From assembly GCA_944385305.1 (NCBI GenBank), contig CALWWS010000183.1, positions 1-9,404 on the forward strand: DNA of 9,404 nucleotides, read 5' to 3'. The DNA is from an uncultured Oscillospiraceae bacterium. GTDB taxonomy: Bacteria; Bacillota; Clostridia; Oscillospirales; Oscillospiraceae. Each line of letters opens with the position of its first letter. Within the stretch, counting starts at the first letter, position 1. Positions 1 to 5,969 of the stretch are shown in pieces. Both the position numbers and the translations under genes were made by a program. The notes below the pieces were generated by a model. It saw nothing but the letters and a program-made list of their open reading frames with translations. It ran no database searches and was not told the DNA's origin.

Positions 1-668
1 CAGTGCAGGGCGGCGGCCAGGAGAAAGAGCAGCTTGCGCACAGCGTCCCTCCGGCGCAGGTGGGTGAGCTCATGGCGGAGCACCAGCCCCAGCTCCTCCC
101 CCTCCGCCGGGATATCCGGCAGGAGGATCACCGGGCTCAGTATCCCCAGCACCATGGGGGAGGCCAGCCCCTCCGCCCGGGCCAGCCGGGGACGGCGGCA
201 GCCCACCACAGCGGCAGCCCGCGCCAGCTCCGCCCGGATCTCCGGCGGGAGGGGCCTGGCCCGGCGCAGCAGCGCCCGGCGGGCGACGGCGTAGGAAATC
301 CCGTGCCAGGCCAATACCGCTCCGCACCCCGCCAGCCACACCCAGGGCGCGGCCCCAAGAGCAAAAGCGGCGGGCGACCACGCCTTTTCCGCAGTCTCCT
401 GCGTGCCGGACCTCCCCGGGGCGGCACTCTCCCCGCCGGAGGGCGGGGCGAGAACCACCGCTTCGGCGGGAGCCTCCAGAATCACCGCCGCCCGGGGCAG
501 CGCCGGGGAAAAGGGGATCAGCAGCCGCAGGGCCAGCACCAGCCACAGGGCGGAGAGGGTTCCCGCCGCATAGCGTCTGCCCAGCCGGCCCGCCGCCAGC
601 AGCAGGGGCAGCAGCACCAGGGAGGTGGTGAGGGAGACCGAGAGCACCCGGTAAAACAGCTCCTCCAT
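1..668 (-). CDS. BlaR1/MecR1-like M56 family membrane zinc metallopeptidase, C-terminus cut by window edge
   Basis: Reading from the ATG at 668 gives 222 uninterrupted codons that run off the left edge, so only the N-terminal part is visible. Hydrophobic segments at about residues 8-27, 36-53 and 102-127 are probable membrane helices. A Pro/Ala-rich stretch (about 58-100) lies between the second and third. Residues 199-203 read HELTH, followed by LRRRD. This is the HExxH zinc site with the downstream RRD typical of M56 peptidases of the BlaR1/MecR1 group. In that family, an extracellular signal activates the cytoplasmic protease, which causes loss of the partner repressor. The repressor gene ends one base upstream (TGA-G-ATG), and a GGGGGAG ribosome site lies inside its last codons, so the two are translationally coupled. 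The C-terminal sensor region is outside the window, so the signal is unknown; nothing visible ties it to beta-lactams. Confidence 0.88.
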   Translation of the reverse strand, partial: MEELFYRVLSVSLTTSLVLLPLLLAAGRLGRRYAAGTLSALWLVLALRLLIPFSPALPRAAVILEAPAEAVVLAPPSGGESAAPGRSGTQETAEKAWSPAAFALGAAPWVWLAGCGAVLAWHGISYAVARRALLRRARPLPPEIRAELARAAAVVGCRRPRLARAEGLASPMVLGILSPVILLPDIPAEGEELGLVLRHELTHLRRRDAVRKLLFLLAAALH

Positions 669-669
669 C

Positions 670-1044
670 TCACTTCTCCCCCAGGGTGCCCAGATAGGTC
701 CGCAGCTCCTCCACCTCTCCGGGGGAGAGCTCTCCCCCGTCGTACAGGGAGGCGGCAAAGGCCTTCAGAGACCCGGCGTAGAGCTTGCCCAACAGGTTTT
801 TCCCCTCCTGCCGCTGGTACTCCTCCCGGGAGACCAGGGGGCGGTACCGGTTTGTCTTGCCCGCCTTCTCACAGGCGAGAAATCCCTTCTCCTCCAACCG
901 CTTGAGGTAGCTGTGCAGAGCGCTGGCGGTAAGGGGCCGCTCCAGCCCGCTGTGGATCTGGGGGGCGGTCACCCCCTCCCCTCCGCTCCAAACCGCAAGC
1001 ATGATATCCAGCTCAGACTCAGGCAGACGTCTGTACTCTTCCAT
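670..1044 (-). CDS. BlaI/MecI/CopY-family transcriptional repressor
   Basis: This encodes about 124 residues, the usual size for BlaI/MecI regulators. The N-terminal half is a winged helix-turn-helix: LPESELDIMLAVW, then TAPQIHSGL, then the recognition-helix region TASALHSYLKRLEEKGFL. The wing follows (KAGKTNRYRPLVS). The C-terminal half is a helical, presumably dimerising segment. I prefer the ATG at 1044 because GAGGTG sits four bases upstream. An in-frame ATG at 1056 would add four residues (MRCA) but has only A-rich sequence and no ribosome site before it. The gene is followed after one base by an M56 protease, the classic repressor/protease pair, and its promoter carries three matching dyads, so autorepression is likely. 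No beta-lactamase or penicillin-binding protein gene is in view, so the regulon is unknown. The sequence does not show an obvious protease cleavage site. Confidence 0.9.
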   Translation of the reverse strand: MEEYRRLPESELDIMLAVWSGGEGVTAPQIHSGLERPLTASALHSYLKRLEEKGFLACEKAGKTNRYRPLVSREEYQRQEGKNLLGKLYAGSLKAFAASLYDGGELSPGEVEELRTYLGTLGEK

Positions 1045-1054
1045 GGCGCACCTC

Positions 1055-1073
1055 ATTTTTGCATTTGCAGAAA
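1055..1073. promoter_or_regulatory. BlaI-type operator-like dyad 1 (promoter-proximal, in the leader)
   Basis: The plus strand reads ATTTTTGCATTTGCAGAAA, with a TGCA-TT-TGCA core at 1060-1069. The layout resembles the TACA-NN-TGTA operators known for BlaI/MecI. It lies downstream of the expected transcription start and just before the ribosome binding site. It is an exact 19-base inverted copy of the dyad at 1120-1138. Operator function is inferred from position, symmetry and repetition. Confidence 0.7.
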
Positions 1074-1086
1074 TTTCTGTGGTTTT

Positions 1087-1115
1087 ATTCTACATTTGCA
1101 GAAGTCCTTTGTCAA
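1087..1115 (-). promoter_or_regulatory. Sigma-A promoter of the repressor/M56 protease operon
   Basis: On the minus strand, a perfect -35 box TTGACA (1115-1110) is followed by a 17-base spacer and TAGAAT (1092-1087), one mismatch from the -10 consensus. Transcription should start near 1080, giving a leader of about 36 bases before the preferred ATG at 1044. The promoter sits in an AT-rich island inside otherwise very GC-rich DNA. The -10 box and part of the spacer are inside the central operator-like dyad, so a bound repressor would block RNA polymerase. Confidence 0.85.
1088..1103. promoter_or_regulatory. BlaI-type operator-like dyad 2 (over the -10 box)
   Basis: The plus strand reads TTCTACATTTGCAGAA, an almost perfect palindrome around TACA-TT-TGCA. 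It is the closest of the three to the known TACA-NN-TGTA BlaI/MecI core. It covers most of the -10 element and part of the spacer, the natural position for direct repression. Its centre is 31 bases from dyad 1 and 33 bases from dyad 3. Confidence 0.75.
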
Positions 1116-1119
1116 GCAT

Positions 1120-1138
1120 TTTCTGCAAATGCAAAAAT
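1120..1138. promoter_or_regulatory. BlaI-type operator-like dyad 3 (upstream of the -35 box)
   Basis: The plus strand reads TTTCTGCAAATGCAAAAAT, the exact reverse complement of dyad 1, with core TGCA-AA-TGCA at 1124-1133. It lies immediately upstream of the -35 hexamer and next to the T-tract of the lplA terminator. Together with dyads 1 and 2 it brackets the promoter. Confidence 0.68.
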
Positions 1139-1144
1139 AAAACC

Positions 1145-1182
1145 AAAAAAGGACGGGACGCCCATCCCCGGGCATCCCGTCC
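1145..1182 (-). terminator. Rho-independent terminator after lplA
   Basis: On the minus strand, a 13-base-pair stem (GGACGGGATGCCC pairing with GGGCGTCCCGTCC, one G-U pair) with a six-base loop GGGGAT is followed directly by six T residues. It begins 11 bases past the lplA stop codon. It should end the long operon and insulate the repressor promoter immediately downstream. There is no T-run for the plus direction. Confidence 0.93.
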
Positions 1183-1192
1183 CTGTTCCGGC

Positions 1193-2185
1193 TTACTCAA
1201 GCAAAATAGAACAAAAGGTGTCCAGATCCATGTTGTTGAAGTAGCTGCCGATATCCGCATCCGCCAGGCGGGCGCGCACGTCCCGCTCCTCCAGGGTGCC
1301 GCCCACCAGGCGCCGGGCCAGTTCGCCGCTGTCCCCGTTGCCGAAGTAGTCCCCGTAAAAGGCCAGGGCCTGGATCACCCCGTCCTTCACGTCCATGTGG
1401 ATCTCCACCTTGCCGCACCCCTCCACCCGGCGCTGCTTGCATATCTGGTAGGCGGGGGAGGCGCCGAAGTTCCACGACCACTGGTCGTACACCTGCTCCT
1501 TGAGCCGCTCCACCTGCGCCAGATCTTCCGCCGTCAGGGTATAGGGCTGGAGCTGATATTCCTGAAACATGAACTCCCGCAGGCGCTCCCAGAACTCCCG
1601 GGTGGAAATATCGCCCTGGACATAGGGCTTCACATTGGTCACCCGGCTGCGCACTGACTTGAGTCCCTTGGACTCGATCTTGTCCTTGGGGACGTTGAGA
1701 GCCTGGGTCACCACCTCCAGGTCGGAGTCGTACATGATGGTGCCGTGGTGCATCACCCGGCCGTGCTTCATATACTGGGAGTTGCCTGAAAATTTCTTTC
1801 CGTCAATGGTCATGTCGTTGCGGCCGTTGAGCTGGGCGGGCACGCCGAAGCTCTCCAGGGCCTTGATCACCGGACGGCAGAAGGTGGCAAAGTCAAAGTT
1901 GGAGCCGGCAGTATTGCGGGCGATAAAGGTAAAGTTGATGTTGCCCAGATCGTGGTACACCGCCCCGCCGCCGGAGAGCCGCCGCACTACGTGGATGCCG
2001 TGCTCCTTCACATAGGCGGGGTTGATCTCCGCAATGGTGTTCTGGTGCTTGCCCACAATAATGGCGTTGTGGTTCTGCCAGAGCATGAAGTAGTCCTGCT
2101 CCGGATCCAGCCCGTCGAACACATACTGCTCCAGGGCCAGGTTGAAGTGGGGGTCGGTGCTGGGACTCTCAATATAGTACATCAT
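1193..2185 (-). CDS. lplA: Lipoate-protein ligase A
   Basis: This enzyme activates free lipoate with ATP to lipoyl-AMP and transfers it to the lysine of lipoyl domains in the cytoplasm. The 330-residue length fits full-size LplA, catalytic domain plus C-terminal accessory domain (about 250-330). Visible signatures are RRLSGGGAVYHD followed by GNINF (68-85), the lipoyl-AMP pocket lysine in GKKFSGNS (K131 or its neighbour), MHHGTIMYDSDL (145-156) and KSVRSRVTNV (176-185). The likely substrates, the lipoyl domains of E2 and E3, are encoded upstream in the same operon, which makes this a dedicated scavenging ligase. No lipoate synthase (LipA) or octanoyltransferase (LipB/LipM) is in view. The start is uncertain by one codon: ATG at 2185 and 2182 are consecutive and GGAG lies directly before them. 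The gene begins 13 bases after the hydrolase stop and is last in the operon. Confidence 0.95.
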   Translation of the reverse strand: MMYYIESPSTDPHFNLALEQYVFDGLDPEQDYFMLWQNHNAIIVGKHQNTIAEINPAYVKEHGIHVVRRLSGGGAVYHDLGNINFTFIARNTAGSNFDFATFCRPVIKALESFGVPAQLNGRNDMTIDGKKFSGNSQYMKHGRVMHHGTIMYDSDLEVVTQALNVPKDKIESKGLKSVRSRVTNVKPYVQGDISTREFWERLREFMFQEYQLQPYTLTAEDLAQVERLKEQVYDQWSWNFGASPAYQICKQRRVEGCGKVEIHMDVKDGVIQALAFYGDYFGNGDSGELARRLVGGTLEERDVRARLADADIGSYFNNMDLDTFCSILLE

Positions 2186-2198
2186 CTCCGCCGAATCC

Positions 2199-2795
2199 TC
2201 ACTTTTTCTTCAGAATGGGGGCAAGGGCCTGCGCGGCGATCTCCGCCATGATGGCGTGCCCTTCCCGGTTGGGGTGCAGGCCGTCCTCCAGATAATAGTC
2301 CCGCAGCGCGCCCCCCCGGCGCTCCGCCAGCCGGGGAAACTCCCCGGCGAAGTCGATGGCAGGAAAGCCGAAGGTGGCGCACATCTTCCGCAGCCAGGCG
2401 GTGTACTCCTCCCACATGGCCAGGGTTGGCTCCAGGTCCAAAAAGGCGGCCCAGTCCTCCCGCAGGGGCGGGCAGGGGGAGGTGGGGATTCCGATGACAG
2501 GCAGCAGCCCGTCTGCGCAGGCCATGTGGGCCATCCCTCCCATGTTGGCCCGGGCCCCGGCAATATCCCCGCCGTACATGATGTCGTTCCCGCCGCCCAT
2601 CAACAGCACAATATGGGGAGAGGCGGCCTCTACCTCCCGGTAAAAGGCCGCCATCATCCCGCCAGTCGTATTTCCGTTGATGGCGCGGTTGACAAATACC
2701 GCACCGCACATCTGGGAGGCCAGCGCCGTCCAGATGCAGGCCCGGGGCATGCCGAAGCCGTAGGTCAGGCTGTCGCCCAGGCATAAGATATTCAT
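2199..2795 (-). CDS. SGNH/GDSL-type hydrolase (esterase, thioesterase or deacylase), specificity unknown
   Basis: The 198-residue protein shows the four SGNH blocks. They are GDSLTYG with the nucleophile Ser9; the block around NGNTTGG (40-46) with the conserved Gly; GGGND (67-71) with Asn70; and DGLHPN (171-176) giving the Asp171/His174 pair. No signal peptide or membrane segment is seen, so it should be cytoplasmic. The family cleaves acyl-esters or thioesters (TesA-like thioesterases, acetylhydrolases, lysophospholipases), and the sequence does not identify the substrate. It starts three bases after the E3 stop (TAA-GCG-ATG) and has no recognisable Shine-Dalgarno, so it is probably translated by coupling to E3. 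Its place between E3 and lplA suggests a role in the acyl-CoA or lipoyl-thioester chemistry of this operon, which is inference only. Confidence 0.9.
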   Translation of the reverse strand: MNILCLGDSLTYGFGMPRACIWTALASQMCGAVFVNRAINGNTTGGMMAAFYREVEAASPHIVLLMGGGNDIMYGGDIAGARANMGGMAHMACADGLLPVIGIPTSPCPPLREDWAAFLDLEPTLAMWEEYTAWLRKMCATFGFPAIDFAGEFPRLAERRGGALRDYYLEDGLHPNREGHAIMAEIAAQALAPILKKK

Positions 2796-2798
2796 CGC

Positions 2799-4553
2799 TT
2801 ACAGGGAGTTGATGGCCCTGCCGTTCCAGGCGGACATAAAGGCCTCGCCCAGAGCCTCGTTCACCGTGGGATGGGGGTGGATGGAGCCGATGACCTCCTC
2901 GGCGGTGGCCTCAGCGTTCATAGCCACGGAGATCTCGCCGATCATGTCGGTGACGTGCTGGCCGTACAGGTGCACGCCCAGGATCTCCCCGGTCTGGGCC
3001 TCCACGATGACCTTGAACAGGCCGTCGGTATCGCCGGCGATGAGGGACTTGCCGTTGGCAACCATGTTGAACTTGCCGATCTTCAGGTTGTCCCCGTACT
3101 TCTCCCGGGCCTGGGTCTCGGTCAGGCCGATGCAGGCGATCTCGGGATCCAGGTAGATGCAGGAGGGAATACGGTCATAGCGCATCTCCTCGGCATGGCC
3201 ACAGATGTTGGCCACGGCCACCATGCCCTCGTGGGAGGCGGTGTGGGCCAGCATGACCTTGCCGTTGACGTCGCCGATGGCGTAGATGTTGGGGATGTTG
3301 GTGCGCAGGTGGGAATCGGTCTTGATGGCCTTGCGGTCAAACTCGATGCCGATGCCCTCGGCGTTCAGGCCCTCGGTGTTGGGGGTGCGGCCCACGGCCA
3401 TGAGCACCATGTCCGCCTTGACCTCGCACTGCTTGCCGTCCAGCTCGTAGTAGACGGTGTTGTCCTTCACCTTGCTCACCTTAGCGCCCAGGTTGAAGGT
3501 AATGCCGGCCTTGGTCATGCGCTTCTGGGCCAGCTTGGACACCTCGGTGTCCACCATGGGCAGGATGTGATCCATCAGCTCCAGCACGGTGACCTTGCTG
3601 CCCAGCTTGTTGAGCAGGAAGGCAAACTCCACGCCGATAACGCCGCCGCCGATGACGGCAATGGAGGCGGGGACGTGATCCAGATCCAGAGCCTCGTTGC
3701 TGGTCACCAGGTTGTTCTTGCCCTCCTGGGCAATGAAGGGAGGCATGAACACGCTGGAGCCGGTGGCGATGATGATGTTCTCAGCGGTAATCTTCTTGTC
3801 GCCCACGGCCAGGGTGTGGGTGTCCACGAAGGAGGCCTTGCCCTCCACCACGGTCACCTTGTTGCCACGCAGCAGGCCCTTGACGCCGTTGACCAGAGTC
3901 TTCACCACGGTGCCCTTGCGCTCCTGCAGCTTGGCCATGTTGACGGAGATCTTGCTCTCCTCCACGCCCTCGATGGCGAACTTGGAGGCCTCCTTAATCT
4001 TGTCAAAGAGCTCGGCGGTCTGGATGAGGGCCTTGGTGGGGATGCAGCCCACATTCAGGCAGGTACCGCCAAAGTAGGTGCTCTCGATGATGCAGGTCTT
4101 CTTGCCCATCTGGGCAGCCTTAATGGCGGTCTCATAGCCGCCGGGGCCGGCGCCGATGACCACCACCTCGTAGTCATAGCTGCCGGCGGGGGCAGCGGGA
4201 GCGGCGGGAGCAGCAGCGGGGGCAGCGGCAGCGGGAGCGGCCTCCTCCTTGGCGGCGGGGGCGGCGGCGGGAGCGTCGCCGCCGGCAGCGGCCAGAGCGG
4301 CGTCGGGATCCTCACCGGGGTTGCCCACCACGGCGATGGGGGTGAACACGTCGGCAAACTCGCCCTCACCCAGCATAATCTTCAGCACGGTGCCGTCGGC
4401 GGTGGCCTCAACAGGCATGGTGGTCTTGTCGGTATTGATCTCGAAGAGCACCTCGCCCTTCTTCACAGACTCGCCGACCTGCTTGTGCCACTTGACCAGC
4501 TCGCCCTCGTCCATGTTAAAGCCCAGCTTGGGCATAATAATGACTTCTGCCAT
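2799..4553 (-). CDS. lpdA: Dihydrolipoyl dehydrogenase (E3) with N-terminal lipoyl domain
   Basis: E3 reoxidises dihydrolipoamide on the complex and passes electrons through FAD to NAD+. Residues 1-80 form a lipoyl domain with the modified lysine in NTDKTTM (Lys43). An Ala/Pro-rich flexible linker follows (about 86-123). The flavoprotein shows GAGPGGY (134-140, FAD), GGTCLNVGC (redox Cys165/Cys170), GGGVIG (302-307, NAD), GDVN (427-430) and the active-site HPHPTVNEAL (His561/Glu566). At 584 residues it is about 110-120 longer than an ordinary E3, and the fused domain and linker account for this. Lipoyl-E3 fusions are known from clostridial acetoin dehydrogenase (Clostridium magnum) and from some Gram-positive pyruvate dehydrogenases. 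AAGGAG lies seven bases before the ATG, and the gene starts 22 bases after E2. Its lipoyl domain is almost identical to that of E2. Confidence 0.97.
   Translation of the reverse strand: MAEVIIMPKLGFNMDEGELVKWHKQVGESVKKGEVLFEINTDKTTMPVEATADGTVLKIMLGEGEFADVFTPIAVVGNPGEDPDAALAAAGGDAPAAAPAAKEEAAPAAAAPAAAPAAPAAPAGSYDYEVVVIGAGPGGYETAIKAAQMGKKTCIIESTYFGGTCLNVGCIPTKALIQTAELFDKIKEASKFAIEGVEESKISVNMAKLQERKGTVVKTLVNGVKGLLRGNKVTVVEGKASFVDTHTLAVGDKKITAENIIIATGSSVFMPPFIAQEGKNNLVTSNEALDLDHVPASIAVIGGGVIGVEFAFLLNKLGSKVTVLELMDHILPMVDTEVSKLAQKRMTKAGITFNLGAKVSKVKDNTVYYELDGKQCEVKADMVLMAVGRTPNTEGLNAEGIGIEFDRKAIKTDSHLRTNIPNIYAIGDVNGKVMLAHTASHEGMVAVANICGHAEEMRYDRIPSCIYLDPEIACIGLTETQAREKYGDNLKIGKFNMVANGKSLIAGDTDGLFKVIVEAQTGEILGVHLYGQHVTDMIGEISVAMNAEATAEEVIGSIHPHPTVNEALGEAFMSAWNGRAINSL
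4302..4553 (-). repeat. Lipoyl-domain coding repeat, copy in E3
   Basis: This is the first 84 codons of E3. Aligned by hand without gaps to 5680-5931 (the start of E2), it differs at 13 of 252 bases. Only the adjacent differences in codon 29 change an amino acid (Ser in E3, Thr in E2). Similarity decays just past the domain edge into the unlike Ala/Pro linkers. This indicates a domain-sized duplication in direct orientation. Confidence 0.93.
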
Positions 4554-4575
4554 GATGATTCTCCTTATCTTCCTG

Positions 4576-5931
4576 TTACATCAGAATTTTGATGGGATCT
4601 TCCAGCAGTTCCTTCATGTACTCCACGAACTGGGAGGCCAGCAGGCCGTCAATCAGCCGGTGATCCACAGTGAGCTGGATATTCATCATGGGACGGATGG
4701 CAATCACATCCTCGCCGTTCTCGTCGGTCACCACCACAGGGGTCTTGCGCACGGAGCTGACGGAGAGAATGGCGGCCTCGGGGGCGTTGATGATGGCGGT
4801 GAAGTTGCCGATGCCGAACATACCCAGGTTGGAGATGGAGAAGGTGCCCTCGCTGTACTCCTCGGGGGCCAGCTTGCCCTCCTTGGCGCGGGCGACCAGG
4901 TCCTTGCTCTCCTTGGCCACATCGGTGAGGGTCTTGTTCTGCACGTTCTTGATCACGGGGACGACCAGGCCGTTGTCGCCGGCCACGGCGGTGCCCACGT
5001 TGATGCTCTTGTAGGTAATGATCTTCTCATCCTGCAGGGTGACGTTGATGCCGGGGTACTTCTTCAGCGCCTTGCAGGCCGCCATGGTCAGCAGGTCGGA
5101 GACGGCGATCTTCACCTCGCTGGTCTCGTTGAGCTTCTTGCGGAAGGCGGTCATAGCAGTGGTATCCACCGCATCGGTGAAGTACAGGTGAGGCGCGGTG
5201 AACTTGGAGTGGGCCAGCTTCTCGCCGATGATCTTGCGCACGCCCTTGTAGGGAGCCACCGAGGCAACCTGCAGGTTGGGGTTCTCGGCGGGGGCGGCAG
5301 CGGCGGGCTTGGCGGCGGGGGCGGCAGCGGCGGCAGCCTCCACATCGGCCTTCATGATCTTGCCGGCGGCGCCGGTGCCCTGCACGGTGCTCAGATCCAC
5401 GCCCTTCTGCTCGGCAATCTTGCGGGCCAGCGGAGAGGCCTTGATGTCCTTGGCAGTGATGCCGCCCTGATAGCCGGTGCCCTGGATGCCGGCCAGGCTG
5501 GCAGGGTCAATGCCCTCATCCTTGATCAGCTTCTTGGCCTTGGGGGTCAGCTTCAGGTCCTTGATGTCCACCGCGGGAGCGGCGGGAGCAGCGGGGGCGG
5601 CGGCAGCGGCGGGAGCCTCCTCCGCAGCGGCGGGGGCGGCGGCGGGAGCAGCCCCGCCGGCGGCGGCGGCGATGGCCGCGTCGGGATCCTCACCGGGGTT
5701 GCCCACCACGGCAATGGGGGTGAACACATCGGCGAACTCGCCCTCGCCCAGCATAATCTTCAGCACAGTGCCGTCGGCAGTGGCCTCCACAGGCATGGTG
5801 GTCTTGTCCGTGTTGATCTCGAAGAGCACCTCGCCCTTCTTCACGGTCTCGCCGACCTGCTTGTGCCACTTGACCAGCTCGCCCTCGTCCATATTAAAGC
5901 CCAGCTTGGGCATGATAATGACTTCTGCCAT
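4576..5931 (-). CDS. acoC: Dihydrolipoamide acyltransferase (E2) with one lipoyl domain and two tandem E3-binding domains
   Basis: E2 is the core of the complex. It takes the acyl group from E1 on a swinging lipoyl arm and transfers it to CoA. In order: lipoyl domain 1-80 (Lys43 in NTDKTTM); Ala/Pro linker about 86-120; a first peripheral-subunit-binding motif about 126-163 (LTPKAKKLIKDEG ... GTGYQGGITAKDI); a second directly after it, about 165-199 (SPLARKIAEQKGVDL ... GTGAAGKIMKADVE); a second linker about 199-216; and a catalytic domain to the end with DHRLIDG (His424, Asp428). The catalytic domain is the CAT-like 2-oxoacid type, not the alpha/beta hydrolase type of some acetoin dehydrogenases. 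AGGAGG stands ten bases before the ATG. An out-of-frame ATG at 5938 lies closer but opens only 14 codons. The symbol follows the AcoA-like E1 alpha; a pyruvate dehydrogenase E2 is the main alternative. Confidence 0.95.
   Translation of the reverse strand: MAEVIIMPKLGFNMDEGELVKWHKQVGETVKKGEVLFEINTDKTTMPVEATADGTVLKIMLGEGEFADVFTPIAVVGNPGEDPDAAIAAAAGGAAPAAAPAAAEEAPAAAAAPAAPAAPAVDIKDLKLTPKAKKLIKDEGIDPASLAGIQGTGYQGGITAKDIKASPLARKIAEQKGVDLSTVQGTGAAGKIMKADVEAAAAAAPAAKPAAAAPAENPNLQVASVAPYKGVRKIIGEKLAHSKFTAPHLYFTDAVDTTAMTAFRKKLNETSEVKIAVSDLLTMAACKALKKYPGINVTLQDEKIITYKSINVGTAVAGDNGLVVPVIKNVQNKTLTDVAKESKDLVARAKEGKLAPEEYSEGTFSISNLGMFGIGNFTAIINAPEAAILSVSSVRKTPVVVTDENGEDVIAIRPMMNIQLTVDHRLIDGLLASQFVEYMKELLEDPIKILM
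5680..5931 (-). repeat. Lipoyl-domain coding repeat, copy in E2
   Basis: This is the direct-repeat partner of 4302-4553, offset by 1378 bases, with the homology starting exactly at the initiation codons. The upstream ribosome binding regions of the two genes are different, so the duplicated unit is the coding domain and not the leader. Confidence 0.93.
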
Positions 5932-5969
5932 AGCTCATTTTCCTCCTATTTTCACTCAGTCCGAAACGA

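Noticed and set aside
70..546. Minus-strand frame of 158 codons overlapping the M56 gene
   Set aside because: It is out of frame with the M56 reading frame that starts at 668, and its Gly/Ala/Pro-rich product has no motif.
3..905. 300-codon plus-strand frame opposite the M56 protease and repressor
   Set aside because: Its Pro/Gln/Arg/Gly-rich translation looks like a frame shadow, while the minus strand carries an M56 protease with HELTH and a coherent repressor.
1055..1138. The 19-base inverted repeat (1055-1073 and 1120-1138) as insertion-sequence ends or a large hairpin terminator
   Set aside because: Only 46 bases separate the arms, no transposase is present, and the arms each have internal dyad symmetry and flank a promoter, which fits operators better.
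2182..2784. Second minus-strand frame of about 200 codons over the SGNH hydrolase
   Set aside because: It is a frame shift of the SGNH gene; only the frame starting at 2795 shows GDSLTYG, GGGND and DGLHPN.
2871..4592. Long open frame on the plus strand opposite E3 (about 570 codons)
   Set aside because: It is exactly antisense to a clear E3 gene, its protein is a Gly/His/Val/Leu-rich low-complexity sequence with no family motifs, and it arises from GC-rich codon use on the other strand.
5572..5676. GCN-rich repetitive DNA in E2, with a similar stretch in E3 (4185-4298)
   Set aside because: It encodes the flexible Ala/Pro linkers expected after lipoyl domains, so it is ordinary protein low complexity and not a regulatory or mobile repeat.
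5897..5938. Out-of-frame ATG at 5938, three bases after AGGAGG, opening 14 codons over the E2 start
   Set aside because: The spacing from AGGAGG is too short for efficient initiation and the peptide has no features. It could slightly affect E2 initiation, but nothing further supports that.
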